This document shows, piece after piece, positions 19,209-28,184 of a stretch of DNA of 64,000 nt. The notes beneath the pieces are model-generated. The model did not search any database. It worked only from the letters and a program-made list of their open reading frames with translations, and was not told where the DNA came from. The translations under genes were made by a program, and so were the position numbers. This DNA is from Aquabacter sp040049275 (GTDB taxonomy: Bacteria > Pseudomonadota > Alphaproteobacteria > Rhizobiales > Xanthobacteraceae). Location of the stretch: positions 496,001-560,000 of the forward strand of contig NZ_JBDZDT010000004.1 in the NCBI RefSeq assembly GCF_040049275.1. Direction: 5' to 3'. The first letter of the stretch is position 1; each line of letters opens with the position of its first letter.

Positions 19209-19285
19209 TGGTAGCAGCGGGCGGATTTGAACCGCCGACCTCCGGGTTATGAATCCGGCGCTCTCACCGACTGAGCTACGCTGCC
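19209..19285 (-). tRNA. tRNA-Met (anticodon CAU)
   Basis: A 77-base cloverleaf on the minus strand: acceptor 5' GGCAGCG pairing with CGCTGCT, discriminator A and an encoded CCA. The D arm is TAGCTCAGTCGGTGAGAGC, the anticodon stem-loop contains TTCATAA (CAU), and the T loop contains TTCAAAT. It lacks the C1 x A72 mismatch and triple-GC anticodon stem of initiator tRNA, so elongator Met is favoured. A CAU-bearing tRNA-Ile2 (lysidine-modified) cannot be fully excluded by eye. Confidence 0.9.
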
Positions 19286-19370
19286 ACGGCGCGGCGGATC
19301 AGAACCAAGCCGCGCGGAAGGTGGGCATATATCGACGCCCACCCTGCAGTGTCAAGAAAAGCCGAGGCCC

Positions 19371-20015
19371 TCAGCCCACCGTCTTGCGGATACGCGCCAG
19401 CTTGAAGAAGCCGGCCGGGAACACCGGCGAGATTTCCAGCATCTGCATATCGGGATAGCGCCCCGCCCAGCTGGCGAGCCGGCCGGACTTGAAGGCGATG
19501 CTCCAGCCCACCTTCTTCACCAGCGGGGCGAGGGCCTGCTCCACATGCATGGCCGGGCCTTCATTGGCGCCGAGCTTGGAGGCGATGATGATCTCGCCGC
19601 CGGGCTTCAGCACGCGGCGCATCTCGTCGAGCGCGCCTTCCGGGTCCGGCACCAGGGTGATGACGAAGGGCACGGTCACGGCATCGAACGTCTCGTCCGC
19701 AAAGCCCAGCGCGCAGGCGTCCATGGCGGCGAGGAGCGACACCTGCGTCAAATGCCGGCGATTCTTCTTGTCCACCGCCTTCTGAAGCATCTCGAAGGAG
19801 AGGTCGATGCCGGTGACGCGGCAGCCCAGGGGATAATAGGGCAGGACGAGGCCGGTGCCGACGCCCACTTCCAGGATGTTCGGCCCGCACCGCGCGGCGG
19901 CGTGGGCCGCCTTGCGCTGGGCGTCCGCCAGCAGCTTCACATAGACCGAATCATAGATGGGCGCCCATTTCGCATAGGCGCGCTTCTGTCCCTCAAGATC
20001 GTACTGGACCGCCAT
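19371..20015 (-). CDS. pmtA: SAM-dependent methyltransferase, probable phosphatidylethanolamine N-methyltransferase
   Basis: A 214-residue class I methyltransferase. The SAM motif is ILEVGVGTGLVLPYYP, followed by GIDLSFEML and the post-motif RRVLKPGGEIIIASK. The N-terminal YAKWAPIYDSVY pattern and size fit rhizobial/Rhodobacter-type PmtA, which methylates phosphatidylethanolamine to phosphatidylcholine at the membrane. Related UbiE/Coq5-like methylases share the core, so the substrate call is moderate. It lies 34 bases downstream of mnmA on the same strand. Confidence 0.7.
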   Translation of the reverse strand: MAVQYDLEGQKRAYAKWAPIYDSVYVKLLADAQRKAAHAAARCGPNILEVGVGTGLVLPYYPLGCRVTGIDLSFEMLQKAVDKKNRRHLTQVSLLAAMDACALGFADETFDAVTVPFVITLVPDPEGALDEMRRVLKPGGEIIIASKLGANEGPAMHVEQALAPLVKKVGWSIAFKSGRLASWAGRYPDMQMLEISPVFPAGFFKLARIRKTVG

Positions 20016-20048
20016 CTTCGTCTTCGCCCCAGCCTTTTCGCGCGCAAC

Positions 20049-21224
20049 CTATGCCACGCGCGCCCTTAATGCATTGTCTGCGGCCCCGGCGCGGAGAATT
20101 GTCCCGCCGCCAAGAAGCCGCGCCGCACCATCGGCGGCGTCATAGAACACGCACGCCTGCCCGGGCGCCACCCCTTCTTCCCCGTCATGCAGCCGCACCA
20201 CGGGGTGGCCGCTCTCGTCGAGATCGAGATAGGCCGGGGTCGGCGCGCGGGTGGAGCGCACCTTCACGAATATCTCGGCCTGCGCCGCGCAGGCGTCCGC
20301 GAACGGCACGTCGCCCAGCCAGTTCACATCGCCGACCCGGATGGCGCGCACCTCCAGTGCCTCGCGCGGGCCCACCTTCACCTCGCGCCGGTGGGCGTCG
20401 ATGGAGACCACATAGAGCGGCTCGGGGGTGGAGATGCCGAGGCCCTTCCTCTGGCCGATGGTGTAATGCATCACGCCGCGATGGCGGCCGAGCACGCGCC
20501 CGTCCAGGTGCACGATGTCGCCGGCCTCGCCCGCCTCGGGCCGCAGGCGCTCGACGATGCGGGCATAATCCCCACCGGGCACGAAGCAGATGTCCTGGCT
20601 GTCCGGCTTCTCCGCTACCGGCAGGCCGAGCTCGGCGGCGAGCGCCCGCACCTCCGCCTTGCGCATGTGGCCGAGCGGAAAGCGCAGGCCCGAAAGCTGC
20701 TGCTGCGTGGTGGCGTAAAGGAAATAGCTCTGGTCCCGTGCCTCTTCCGCCGCGCGGTAGAGGACGCGGCGTCCGTCCGGGAGCGCGCGGCTCGACACGT
20801 AATGGCCGGTGGCCAGCACGGCGGCGCCCAGATCCTCGGCGGTCGAAAGCAAATCGCGGAACTTGACCGTGCGGTTGCAGTCCACGCAGGGAATGGGGGT
20901 GATGCCGGACGCATAGCTGTCGGCGAAGCGCTCGATCACCTCTTCCCGGAAGCGGCTTTCATAATCGAGCACGTAATGGGGGATGCCCAGCGCCTGCGCC
21001 ACCATGCTGGCATCGTAGATGTCCTGGCCGGCGCAGCAGGCCCCCTTGCGGTGGGCCGCCTCGCCATGGTCGTAGAGCTGGAGGGTGACGCCGATGACGT
21101 CATATCCGCCCCGCGCAAGCAGCCCCGCCACGACAGAGGAATCGACGCCGCCCGACATGGCGACGACCACCCGCGTGGAGGCGGGGTCGGTGCCGATGGG
21201 GCCGATGATATCGTCCAGCGTCAT
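20049..21224 (-). CDS. mnmA: tRNA-specific 2-thiouridylase MnmA
   Basis: Thiolates U34 of tRNA-Lys, -Glu and -Gln. The PP-loop SGGVDSS is at residues 24-30, followed by GVTLQLYDHG, the catalytic-cysteine segment IPCVDCNRTVKF, the tRNA-contact YVSSRALPDGRR region, and the second cysteine in SQDICFVPGG. Length (391 residues) is normal. The ATG at 21224 fits the family start; an upstream frame extension of 16 residues is not supported. Confidence 0.95.
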   Translation of the reverse strand: MTLDDIIGPIGTDPASTRVVVAMSGGVDSSVVAGLLARGGYDVIGVTLQLYDHGEAAHRKGACCAGQDIYDASMVAQALGIPHYVLDYESRFREEVIERFADSYASGITPIPCVDCNRTVKFRDLLSTAEDLGAAVLATGHYVSSRALPDGRRVLYRAAEEARDQSYFLYATTQQQLSGLRFPLGHMRKAEVRALAAELGLPVAEKPDSQDICFVPGGDYARIVERLRPEAGEAGDIVHLDGRVLGRHRGVMHYTIGQRKGLGISTPEPLYVVSIDAHRREVKVGPREALEVRAIRVGDVNWLGDVPFADACAAQAEIFVKVRSTRAPTPAYLDLDESGHPVVRLHDGEEGVAPGQACVFYDAADGAARLLGGGTILRAGAADNALRARVA

Positions 21225-21430
21225 GAGGGGCGTCGAATTGTTTCGTCTTCGGACGGCTGCCGGCCGGAGCAAGGCGGCCTTACTAATACAGGAAGCTTAT
21301 GTGCCGGCGCAATTGCAGCGGCGCGCCGCCCCATGCGCCCAAAGCACGGCTTTTCTTTGATCCCCGCTTGTGACACGGACATGGCAGTGCCAGGGTGCCG
21401 CGACGAAAACCAAAAAGGGGGCTTTCAGCC

Positions 21431-22612
21431 ATGGTGTCTGGAAAGGATTTGTGCCGCGCGGGTGCCGCTGCGGCGTTGACGATGGCGCTCACGGTGGGTG
21501 CGGCGGCGGCCGACCCGGTGAAGATCGGCCTCGTCTCCACCCTCTCCGGCCCCTCGGCGGTGCTCGGCCAGCACATGCGCGACGGTTTCCTCCTGGCGGT
21601 GAAGGAGCTTGGCGGCAAGCTCGGCGGCCAGGAGACCGAGGTGATCGTTGTGGATGACGAGCTGAAGCCGGATGTGGCGGTGCAGAAGGTGAAGGGCCTT
21701 CTGGAGCGCGACAAGGTGGATTTCGTCGCCGGCGTGGTCTTCTCCAACGTCATGGGCGCGGTGGTGAAGCCGGTCACCGGCAACGACACCTTCCTCATCT
21801 CCGGCAATGCCGGCCCCTCAACCATTGCGGGCGCGGGCTGCTCCCCCTTCTTCTTCTCCGCCTCCTACCAGAACGACCAGAATCACGAAGTGCTCGGCCA
21901 GTATGCCCAGGCCAAGGGCTACAAGAAGGTCGTGCTGATGGCGCCCAACTACCAGGCGGGCAAGGACGCGCTCGCCGGCTTCAAGCGCACTTTCAAGGGC
22001 GATGTGGCGGACGAGATCTATACCCAGCTCGGCCAGCTGGATTTCTCCGCCGAACTCGCCAAGGTGGCGGCGGCCAAGCCCGACGCCTTCTTCACCTTCA
22101 TGCCCGGCGGCATGGGCGTGAACCTCGTGAAGCAGTACCGCCAGGCGGGGCTCGCCGACACCATCCCCTTCCTCTCGGCCTTCACGGTGGACGAGACCAC
22201 CTTGCCCGCCACCGGCGAGGCAGCGCTCGGCTTCTTCTCCGGCGCCGCCTGGGCGCCCGACCTCGACGTGCCGGCCAACAAGAAGTTCGTCGAAGCCTTC
22301 GAGAAGGAATACGGCTACATCCCCGCCCTCTATGCGGCGCAGGGCTATGACGCGGCCAAGCTCATCGACAGCGCGGTGAAGGCCACCGGCGGCAAGCTCT
22401 CCGACAAGGAGGCCGTGCGCGCGGCTCTGAAGAAGGCGGACTTCCCCTCGGTGCGCGGCAATTTCAAGTTCAACACCAACCAGTTCCCCATCCAGGACTT
22501 CTATCTCGTGAAGGTGGGCAAGAGGGGCGACGGCAAGGTGGAGACCATGGTGTCCGAGAAGGTGTTCTCGAACTATGGCGACGCTTATGCCGAGAAGTGC
22601 CAGATGAAGTGA
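21431..22612 (+). CDS. ABC transporter substrate-binding protein, LivJ-type
   Basis: Periplasmic binding protein (393 residues) for a branched-chain amino acid, amide or aromatic-acid importer. The signal peptide is MVSGKDLCRAGAAAALTMAL with cleavage around AAA-ADP. Mature features are IGLVSTLSGPSAVLGQHMRD, FVAGVVFSNVMGAVV and a C-terminal NFKFNTNQFPIQDFYL. A GGGGG-type ribosome-binding site precedes the ATG. It starts a five-gene operon with two permeases and two ATPases. The ligand is not determinable by eye. Confidence 0.88.
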   Translation: MVSGKDLCRAGAAAALTMALTVGAAAADPVKIGLVSTLSGPSAVLGQHMRDGFLLAVKELGGKLGGQETEVIVVDDELKPDVAVQKVKGLLERDKVDFVAGVVFSNVMGAVVKPVTGNDTFLISGNAGPSTIAGAGCSPFFFSASYQNDQNHEVLGQYAQAKGYKKVVLMAPNYQAGKDALAGFKRTFKGDVADEIYTQLGQLDFSAELAKVAAAKPDAFFTFMPGGMGVNLVKQYRQAGLADTIPFLSAFTVDETTLPATGEAALGFFSGAAWAPDLDVPANKKFVEAFEKEYGYIPALYAAQGYDAAKLIDSAVKATGGKLSDKEAVRAALKKADFPSVRGNFKFNTNQFPIQDFYLVKVGKRGDGKVETMVSEKVFSNYGDAYAEKCQMK

Positions 22613-22636
22613 GGGCTGGCCCGAAAGAGCCATGTG

Positions 22637-22756
22637 CCCCCTCTCCCGCATGCGGGGGAGGGCCGGGGAGGGGGCCGGCGCAGCCGGAAAACGCCTGACG
22701 TTCCGTTGCGACCGCCCTTCCCCCTCCCTAACCCTCCCCCGCGAGCGGGAGAGGGA
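22637..22756. repeat. Intergenic inverted repeat, family B, copy 1
   Basis: Left arm CCCTCTCCCGCATGCGGGGG then AGGGCCGGGGAGGGGG; right arm CCCCCTCCCTAACCCTCCCC then CGCGAGCGGGAGAGGG. Each arm is itself a hairpin. It lies inside the liv operon between the binding protein and the first permease, where it could lower downstream expression relative to the binding protein. Confidence 0.85.
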
Positions 22757-22773
22757 ATCCACGCAAGGCCCCC

Positions 22774-23694
22774 ATGTCCACCACGCTTCTCCTCGTCCAG
22801 GTCCTGAACGGCCTCCAGCTCGGCATATTGCTGTTCCTGGTGGCCGCGGGGCTGACCCTGGTGTTCGGGGTGATGGACGTGATCAATCTCGCCCACGGCG
22901 TCCAATACATGCTGGGCGCCTATCTCATGGTGAGCGCCACTGCGCTCACGGGGAGCTTCTGGCTCGGCCTGCCGCTGGCGCTTATCACCGCTCTGGTGCT
23001 GGGTCTCGTGCTGGAGCGCCTCGTCATCCGCCCGCTCTATGGGCGGGACCATCTGGAGCAGGTGCTCGCCACCTTCGGCATCATCCTGTTCGTGAATGAG
23101 GGGGTGAAGATGGTGTGGGGCGCCGCCCCGCTCGCCATCCCCATGCCCGAGGCGCTGTCCGGCTCCATCCGCCTGATGGATGGGCTGAACTATCCCATCT
23201 ACCGCCTCGCCCTCCTCATCGCCGGCCTCGGGGTGGCGGCTTTGCTCTATGTGCTGGTCACCGGCACCCGCACGGGCATGCTGCTGCGCGCGGGGGCCAC
23301 CAACGCGCCCATGGTCTCGGCGCTGGGCATCGACATCAAGGCGCTGTTCGCCAAGGTCTTCGCCTTCGGCGCCATGCTTGCCGCCTTCGCCGGGGCCATG
23401 GCCGGGCCGATCCTCTCGGTGGAGCCGGGCATGGGCGACGGGCTGCTCATACTCGCCTTCGTGGTGATCGTCATCGGCGGCATCGGCTCGATCCGGGGCG
23501 CGTTCGTGGCGGCGCTTCTGGTGGGGCTCATCGACACGCTGGGCCGTTCCTTCCTCACCGACATATTGAAGCTGTTCATGTCCGCTTCCGCCGCCACCAC
23601 GGCGGGGCCGGCGCTCGCTTCCATGACGGTCTATCTCCTCATGGCAGGCGTCCTCTTCTTCCGCCCGCGCGGCCTGTTCCCGGCGCCGGCATGA
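22774..23694 (+). CDS. Branched-chain amino-acid-type ABC permease, LivH-like
   Basis: A 306-residue inner-membrane permease with about eight hydrophobic segments. LivH landmarks are FGVMDVINLAHGVQYMLGAY, GLVLERLVIRPLYG, and the coupling loop region GAMLAAFAGAMAGP with ILAFVVIVIGGIGSIRGAF. Its stop overlaps the next permease start (ATGA). Confidence 0.92.
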   Translation: MSTTLLLVQVLNGLQLGILLFLVAAGLTLVFGVMDVINLAHGVQYMLGAYLMVSATALTGSFWLGLPLALITALVLGLVLERLVIRPLYGRDHLEQVLATFGIILFVNEGVKMVWGAAPLAIPMPEALSGSIRLMDGLNYPIYRLALLIAGLGVAALLYVLVTGTRTGMLLRAGATNAPMVSALGIDIKALFAKVFAFGAMLAAFAGAMAGPILSVEPGMGDGLLILAFVVIVIGGIGSIRGAFVAALLVGLIDTLGRSFLTDILKLFMSASAATTAGPALASMTVYLLMAGVLFFRPRGLFPAPA

Positions 23695-24626
23695 GGGTCG
23701 TTCTTCTGCCTCTGGTACTGCTCGCCGCGCTTGCCTTGGCGCCGCTGGCGGCGGACGGCTACACCCTCTCTTTGCTGGCCCGCGCCATGATCTTCGCGCT
23801 CGCCGCGGTGAGCCTCGATTTCATCCTGGGCGGCGCCGGGCTGGTGAGCTTCGGCCATGCGGCCCTCATGGGCATCGGCGCTTATGGGGTCGGCATCCTC
23901 ATGGAGGAGGGCGCGCGCGACACGCTCATCGCCTTCCCCGCCGCCATGGCGGCCGCCGGCCTGTTCGCGCTCGCCACCGGCGCCATCTCGCTGAAGACGC
24001 GCGGCGTCTATTTCATCATGATCACGCTCGCCTTCGGGCAGATGGCCTTCTTCGTGGCGCAAAGCCTGTCCGCCTATGGCGGGGATGACGGCCTCACTTT
24101 GGCGGCGCGCTCCACCATTGCCGGAAACCGCTGGCTGCGCAGTCCCATCACGTTTCACTACGTGATCCTGGGCCTCCTCACCGCGACCGCGCTCCTGTGC
24201 GCCGCCATCCTGGCCTCGCCCTTCGGCCGCGTGCTCAGGGCGGCCAAGGACAATGAGCGGCGGGTGCGGGCGCTGGGGCTCAATCCCTATCCCTATCGGC
24301 TTGTCGCCTATGCCATTGCCGGCGCGCTCGCGGGGCTGTCCGGCGCGCTGTTCGCCAACCTCACCGAATTCGTGAGCCCGGCCTTCCTCTCCTGGCATCG
24401 CTCGGGTGAACTCATCGTCATGGTGGTGGCGGGCGGCATGGCGGCCTCGGCGCTGGGGGCGGGAGGCATGGGGCGGCTCGGCGGAGCCATCCTCGGCGCG
24501 CTGGGCGTGGTGCTGGTGGAGGAGGGCCTGTCGCACCTCACCGAGCATTGGCGCATCATCTTCGGCCCGCTCCTCGTCCTGCTGGTCCTGGTGGGCGGCG
24601 CCGGTATCCTGGGGCGGCGGAAATGA
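23691..24626 (+). CDS. Branched-chain amino-acid-type ABC permease, LivM-like
   Basis: A 311-residue second permease. Landmarks are LDFILGGAGLVSFGHAALMG, YFIMITLAFGQM and the family segment GRVLRAAKDNERRVRALGLN. The ATG at 23691 overlaps the LivH-like stop; longer upstream extensions of the frame run through livH in another frame and are rejected. Its own stop overlaps the next ATPase start. Confidence 0.92.
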   Translation: MRVVLLPLVLLAALALAPLAADGYTLSLLARAMIFALAAVSLDFILGGAGLVSFGHAALMGIGAYGVGILMEEGARDTLIAFPAAMAAAGLFALATGAISLKTRGVYFIMITLAFGQMAFFVAQSLSAYGGDDGLTLAARSTIAGNRWLRSPITFHYVILGLLTATALLCAAILASPFGRVLRAAKDNERRVRALGLNPYPYRLVAYAIAGALAGLSGALFANLTEFVSPAFLSWHRSGELIVMVVAGGMAASALGAGGMGRLGGAILGALGVVLVEEGLSHLTEHWRIIFGPLLVLLVLVGGAGILGRRK

Positions 24627-25375
24627 CCGCGCCCCTCCTTGAGCTACGCGGCCTGCGCAAATCCTACGGCGCCCTCGTGGTGACGGACGGCGTGGACCTT
24701 GACGTCGCGCCCGGCGAGATCCACGCGCTCATCGGCCCCAACGGGGCGGGGAAGACCACGCTCATCTCCCTCGTCGCGGGCGAGGTGATGGCGGATGCCG
24801 GCCGCATCCTCCTCAAGGGGGCGGACGTCACCCGCCTCGGCGTCCATCGCCGCGCCAAGGCGGGGCTCGCCCGTTCGTTCCAGATCACCTCGGTCCTGCC
24901 CACCTTCTCCGCGCAGGAGAATGTGGTGCTGGCGCTCCAGGGCGCCGGCGGCCCCTCCTTCCGCCTGCTGCCCGCCCCCCGCAGCGAGCGCGGACGCGCG
25001 GAGGAGGCGCGGGCGCTGCTTCGGCGGGTGGGCCTGGACGCCAAGGCGGCACATCCCGCCGCCGCGCTGAGCCACGGGGAGAAGCGCGCGCTGGAGCTGG
25101 CCATGGCGCTCGCCGGCCGCCCGCGTTTGCTGCTGCTGGACGAGCCCATGGCCGGCACCGGCCCGGAGGAGGCGCGTGCCATGGTTTCCCTCATCGCGGC
25201 GGCGCGGGAGGCGTGCGGCATCCTCCTCGTGGAGCACGACATGGATGCGGTGTTCCAGCTTGCCGACCGGGTGAGCGTGCTGGTGGCGGGCCGCATCATC
25301 GCCTCGGGCGCGCCCGCCGCCGTGCGCGCCGATCCGGCCGTGCGCGCCGCCTATCTCGGGGAGGAGGGGCCGTGA
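24623..25375 (+). CDS. Branched-chain amino-acid-type ABC ATPase, LivG-like
   Basis: A 250-residue ATPase. Walker A is GPNGAGKTT, the signature region is modified (ALSHGEKRALELAMAL), and Walker B is LLLLDEPMAGTGPEE with switch histidine LLVEHDMDAVF, typical of LivG. The start overlaps the LivM-like stop and the end overlaps the LivF-like GTG start. Confidence 0.92.
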   Translation: MTAPLLELRGLRKSYGALVVTDGVDLDVAPGEIHALIGPNGAGKTTLISLVAGEVMADAGRILLKGADVTRLGVHRRAKAGLARSFQITSVLPTFSAQENVVLALQGAGGPSFRLLPAPRSERGRAEEARALLRRVGLDAKAAHPAAALSHGEKRALELAMALAGRPRLLLLDEPMAGTGPEEARAMVSLIAAAREACGILLVEHDMDAVFQLADRVSVLVAGRIIASGAPAAVRADPAVRAAYLGEEGP

Positions 25376-26082
25376 GCGCGCTCCTCGATGTTTCCGGCCT
25401 CCATGCGGGCTATGGCGGAACGCCGGTCTTGTTCGGCGTGGACCTCGCCGTGCCGGAAGGCGGCATCCTGGCGCTCCTGGGCCGCAACGGCATGGGCAAG
25501 ACCACCACCGTGCGCGCCATCATGGGCCTCGTGCGGCCGGAGGCGGGGGAGGTGCGCTTCGCCGGCGCTTCCATCAAGGGCGCGCCGACCCATGCCATCG
25601 CCCGCGCCGGCATCGGCCTCGTGCCGGAGGGGCGGCAGATTTTCCCCACCCTCACGGTGGAGGAGAACCTTATCGCCACCGCCGCGCCCGCGCGCGCCGG
25701 GCTGCCGCCCTGGACGCTGGAGCGGGTCTGGCGCCTGTTCCCGCGCCTTGCCGAGCGGCGGCGGCATTTCGGCAACCGGCTCTCCGGCGGCGAGCAGCAG
25801 ATGCTCGCCATCGGCCGGGCGCTCATGACCAATCCGCGCCTGATGATCCTGGACGAAGCGACGGAAGGGCTGGCGCCCCTGGTGCGGGCGGAGATCTGGG
25901 CGGTGATGCGCACGTTGCGGGGAGAGGGTCTGTCACTGCTCCTCATCGACAAGCACGTGGACATATTGGCGACCTTGGCCGACCGCGTGGTGGTGCTGGA
26001 GAAGGGGCGGACGGTGTTCTCCGGCACCGCTGCCGCGCTCATGGCGGACCCGGATGTGCGGGGGAAGTATCTGGCGGTTTAG
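25372..26082 (+). CDS. Branched-chain amino-acid-type ABC ATPase, LivF-like
   Basis: A 236-residue ATPase starting with GTG inside the LivG-like stop. Walker A is GRNGMGKTT (the GMGKTT variant typical of LivF), the signature is LSGGEQQMLAIGRAL, and Walker B is LMILDEATEGLAP. The change DEP to DEA at Walker B is common in LivF. It is the last gene of the liv operon, followed by a family B repeat. Confidence 0.92.
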   Translation: MSALLDVSGLHAGYGGTPVLFGVDLAVPEGGILALLGRNGMGKTTTVRAIMGLVRPEAGEVRFAGASIKGAPTHAIARAGIGLVPEGRQIFPTLTVEENLIATAAPARAGLPPWTLERVWRLFPRLAERRRHFGNRLSGGEQQMLAIGRALMTNPRLMILDEATEGLAPLVRAEIWAVMRTLRGEGLSLLLIDKHVDILATLADRVVVLEKGRTVFSGTAAALMADPDVRGKYLAV

Positions 26083-26091
26083 AGTGCAAAC

Positions 26092-26210
26092 GCCCTCCCC
26101 CCTTGAGGGGGAGGGTTGGGGTGGGGGGTATGGCGTTGCCAGGACCACCACCGCCAGCACAAGCGGAGAGATACCCCCCACCCTGCCCTCCCCCTCAAGG
26201 GGGGAGGGTG
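26092..26210. repeat. Intergenic inverted repeat, family B, copy 2
   Basis: Arms CCCTCCCCCCTTGAGGGGGA and TCCCCCTCAAGGGGGGAGGG flank TGGCGTTGCC...; inner arms TTGGGGTGGGGGGTAT and ATACCCCCCACCC also pair. It fills the gap between convergent livF and the SpoU methylase gene, so likely acts as a shared terminator. Confidence 0.85.
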
Positions 26211-26229
26211 AAAGCGGAGAGAACTTTCC

Positions 26230-27018
26230 TCACCCCCGCGCCAGATGGTGCAGCACGATCCCGCTGGTGGTGGCGACGTTCAGGCTGTCGAAGCCCGCCG
26301 CCATGGGGATGGAGACGGTGCGCGTCGCTGCGAGGATGTCCGCCGGCAGGCCCGGCCCCTCGGTGCCGAAGATGGCGGCGGTCCGGGCAGGGGGCACATA
26401 GGCGGAAAGCGCTGTGGCTCCCGCCGGGCTCAGCGACACCACCTCGAACCCCGCGCCCTCGAACAGGCGCACCATGTCCGCCCCGCCCGCCACCCGCGTG
26501 AACGGCACGATGAGGCTCGCGCCCACGGAGACCCGAATGGCCTTGCGGTAGAACGGATCGCAGCACGCGCCGGCCAGCAGCACCGCCGCGGCCCCGAAGG
26601 CGGCGGCATTGCGGAAGATGCCGCCCATATTGTCGTGGTTGGAGATGCCCATGAGGCCCACCACCATGGCGCGCTCCGGCAGGCCGGCGAGCAGCGCTTC
26701 CGGTTCCGGTGCGGGCGGCGGCTCCACCAGCCCCAATATGCCGCGATGGATATGGAAGCCCACCACCGCGTCCATCACCTCCTGGCTCGCCACATAGATG
26801 GGCACGTCCAGGCCCGGCAGCAGGTCCTCCAGCCGCCGCGCGCCGCTCTCCGACAGGAGCAGCGCACGCAGGCGGTGGCCGGGGCGGGAGGCCACCAGCC
26901 GCAGCACCACCTCGCCCTCGGCCACGAACAGGCCCTGGCGGCCGATGAGGTCGCGCTCGCGCACCGCCAGGAAGCCGACGATGCGCGGATCGTCCGGGTC
27001 CGCGACGGGCAGGATCAT
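26230..27018 (-). CDS. TrmH/SpoU family RNA 2'-O-methyltransferase
   Basis: A 262-residue SPOUT methylase. Motif 1 is GISNHDNMGGIFRNAAAFGA, motif 2 is AIFGTEGPGLP and motif 3 is SIPMAAGFDSLNVATTSGI. An N-terminal SpoU substrate-binding-like part (GLFVAEGEVVLRLV) fits rRNA methylases of this family. The start ATG overlaps the stop of the upstream LacI-type gene (27015-27018), so a regulator and an RNA methylase share a transcript. The target nucleotide (rRNA or tRNA) is not determinable. Confidence 0.88.
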   Translation of the reverse strand: MILPVADPDDPRIVGFLAVRERDLIGRQGLFVAEGEVVLRLVASRPGHRLRALLLSESGARRLEDLLPGLDVPIYVASQEVMDAVVGFHIHRGILGLVEPPPAPEPEALLAGLPERAMVVGLMGISNHDNMGGIFRNAAAFGAAAVLLAGACCDPFYRKAIRVSVGASLIVPFTRVAGGADMVRLFEGAGFEVVSLSPAGATALSAYVPPARTAAIFGTEGPGLPADILAATRTVSIPMAAGFDSLNVATTSGIVLHHLARG

Positions 27019-28070
27019 TGCGGGCGGCGCTTCACCGGCTTCATGGGGCCGGCCGAAGCGCGCTTCACAAGGCGCGGCTCCAGCACCACGCGCTCCACCG
27101 GCCGGGTCGGGTCGGCGATGCGGGCCAGCGCAAGGCCGGCGGCGGCGGCGCCGTATTCGGGGATGCGGGTGAAGACGGTGGTGAGCGCCGGGTGCCACAA
27201 GGCCGCCTCGGCGATGTCGTCATAGCCGACGATGGAGAAGTCGACCCCTGCCGTGAGCCCAGCGGCCTGGATGCCCATGAGCGCGCCGAAGGCGCACAGA
27301 TCGTTGAAGCACACGGCCCCGGTGGGCGGTTCCTCCAGCGCGAGGAGCTGCTCCACCGCCGCCCGGCCCGCTTCGCGCGTGCCGCGTCCGGGGACCCAGA
27401 GCGCCGGATCGTAGGTCAGGCCGTGGGCGGCAAGTCCCTTCTTGTAGCCCGCGAGCCGCCGCCGCCCGGTGGAGACCGCGTCGAAGCCGCCGATCATGCC
27501 GATGCGCCGATGCCCCAGCGCCACCAGATGGTCGACGGCCAGCGCGACGCCCGCCTCATCGTCCGAGCCGGCGAAATCGAAGCCCGAGCCTTCCACCTCG
27601 CGCGTCACCTGCACCACGGCGATGCCGGATGTGGCCAGGGCCTTCAGGTCCTCGATGCCGCTACCGGCGGCGGGGGAGACGATGAAGGCGTCGGGGCGGT
27701 ATTCGGCGAGGGTGCCCAGGGTCCGAGTCTGGCGCTTCACGTCCTCCTGGCCCACCCCCAGCAGGATGGTCTTGCCAGAGGTGGAGAGCGCATCCTCCAA
27801 CGCCGCCAGAAGCTCGGTGAAGGAGGGGTTGATGATGTCGTGCAGCCCCACCCCGATAATGTTGGTGCGGGCGGTGCGGAGCGAGGCGGCGCCCCGGTTC
27901 GCCACATAGCCGCGCTCGCGGGCGATCTCCTGGACGCGGAGCCGCGTTCCTTCCGCCACCACAGGGCTGTCGCGCAAGGCGAGGGAGACCGTGGCCGTGG
28001 ACAGGCCCAGCTCCATCGCGAGGCGCTGGAGCGTTACCTTGCCGACGCTGGCACTCGAAGTCTCGTCCAT
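27015..28070 (-). CDS. LacI family transcriptional regulator
   Basis: A 351-residue repressor with the HTH VTLQRLAMELGLSTATVSLA near the N-terminus, hinge NRGAASLRTARTNIIGV, and a sugar-binding-type effector domain (SIVGYDDIAEAALWHPALTT). The ATG at 28070 is preceded by GGGGGAGGGG. It is divergent from the beta-hydroxyacid dehydrogenase at 28185, which it probably controls together with itself. The ligand is unknown, possibly a sugar acid. Confidence 0.9.
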   Translation of the reverse strand: MDETSSASVGKVTLQRLAMELGLSTATVSLALRDSPVVAEGTRLRVQEIARERGYVANRGAASLRTARTNIIGVGLHDIINPSFTELLAALEDALSTSGKTILLGVGQEDVKRQTRTLGTLAEYRPDAFIVSPAAGSGIEDLKALATSGIAVVQVTREVEGSGFDFAGSDDEAGVALAVDHLVALGHRRIGMIGGFDAVSTGRRRLAGYKKGLAAHGLTYDPALWVPGRGTREAGRAAVEQLLALEEPPTGAVCFNDLCAFGALMGIQAAGLTAGVDFSIVGYDDIAEAALWHPALTTVFTRIPEYGAAAAGLALARIADPTRPVERVVLEPRLVKRASAGPMKPVKRRPQ

Positions 28071-28127
28071 CGCCCCTCCCCCCAAGACCCATTGTTCTAG
28101 ACGCTTCGCGGGGACGTTTCATCCATG

Positions 28128-28140
28128 CTAAACGATTTAA
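28128..28140. promoter_or_regulatory. Candidate LacI-family operator
   Basis: AT-rich near-palindrome centred on CG (CTAAACGATTTAA) in the 114-base gap between the divergent LacI-type and dehydrogenase genes. LacI-family sites usually have a central CG. Weak evidence. Confidence 0.3.
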
Positions 28141-28184
28141 TCCGCACACCAAAAGCCAATCGTCAGGGAGAGAGGGCCAACGTC

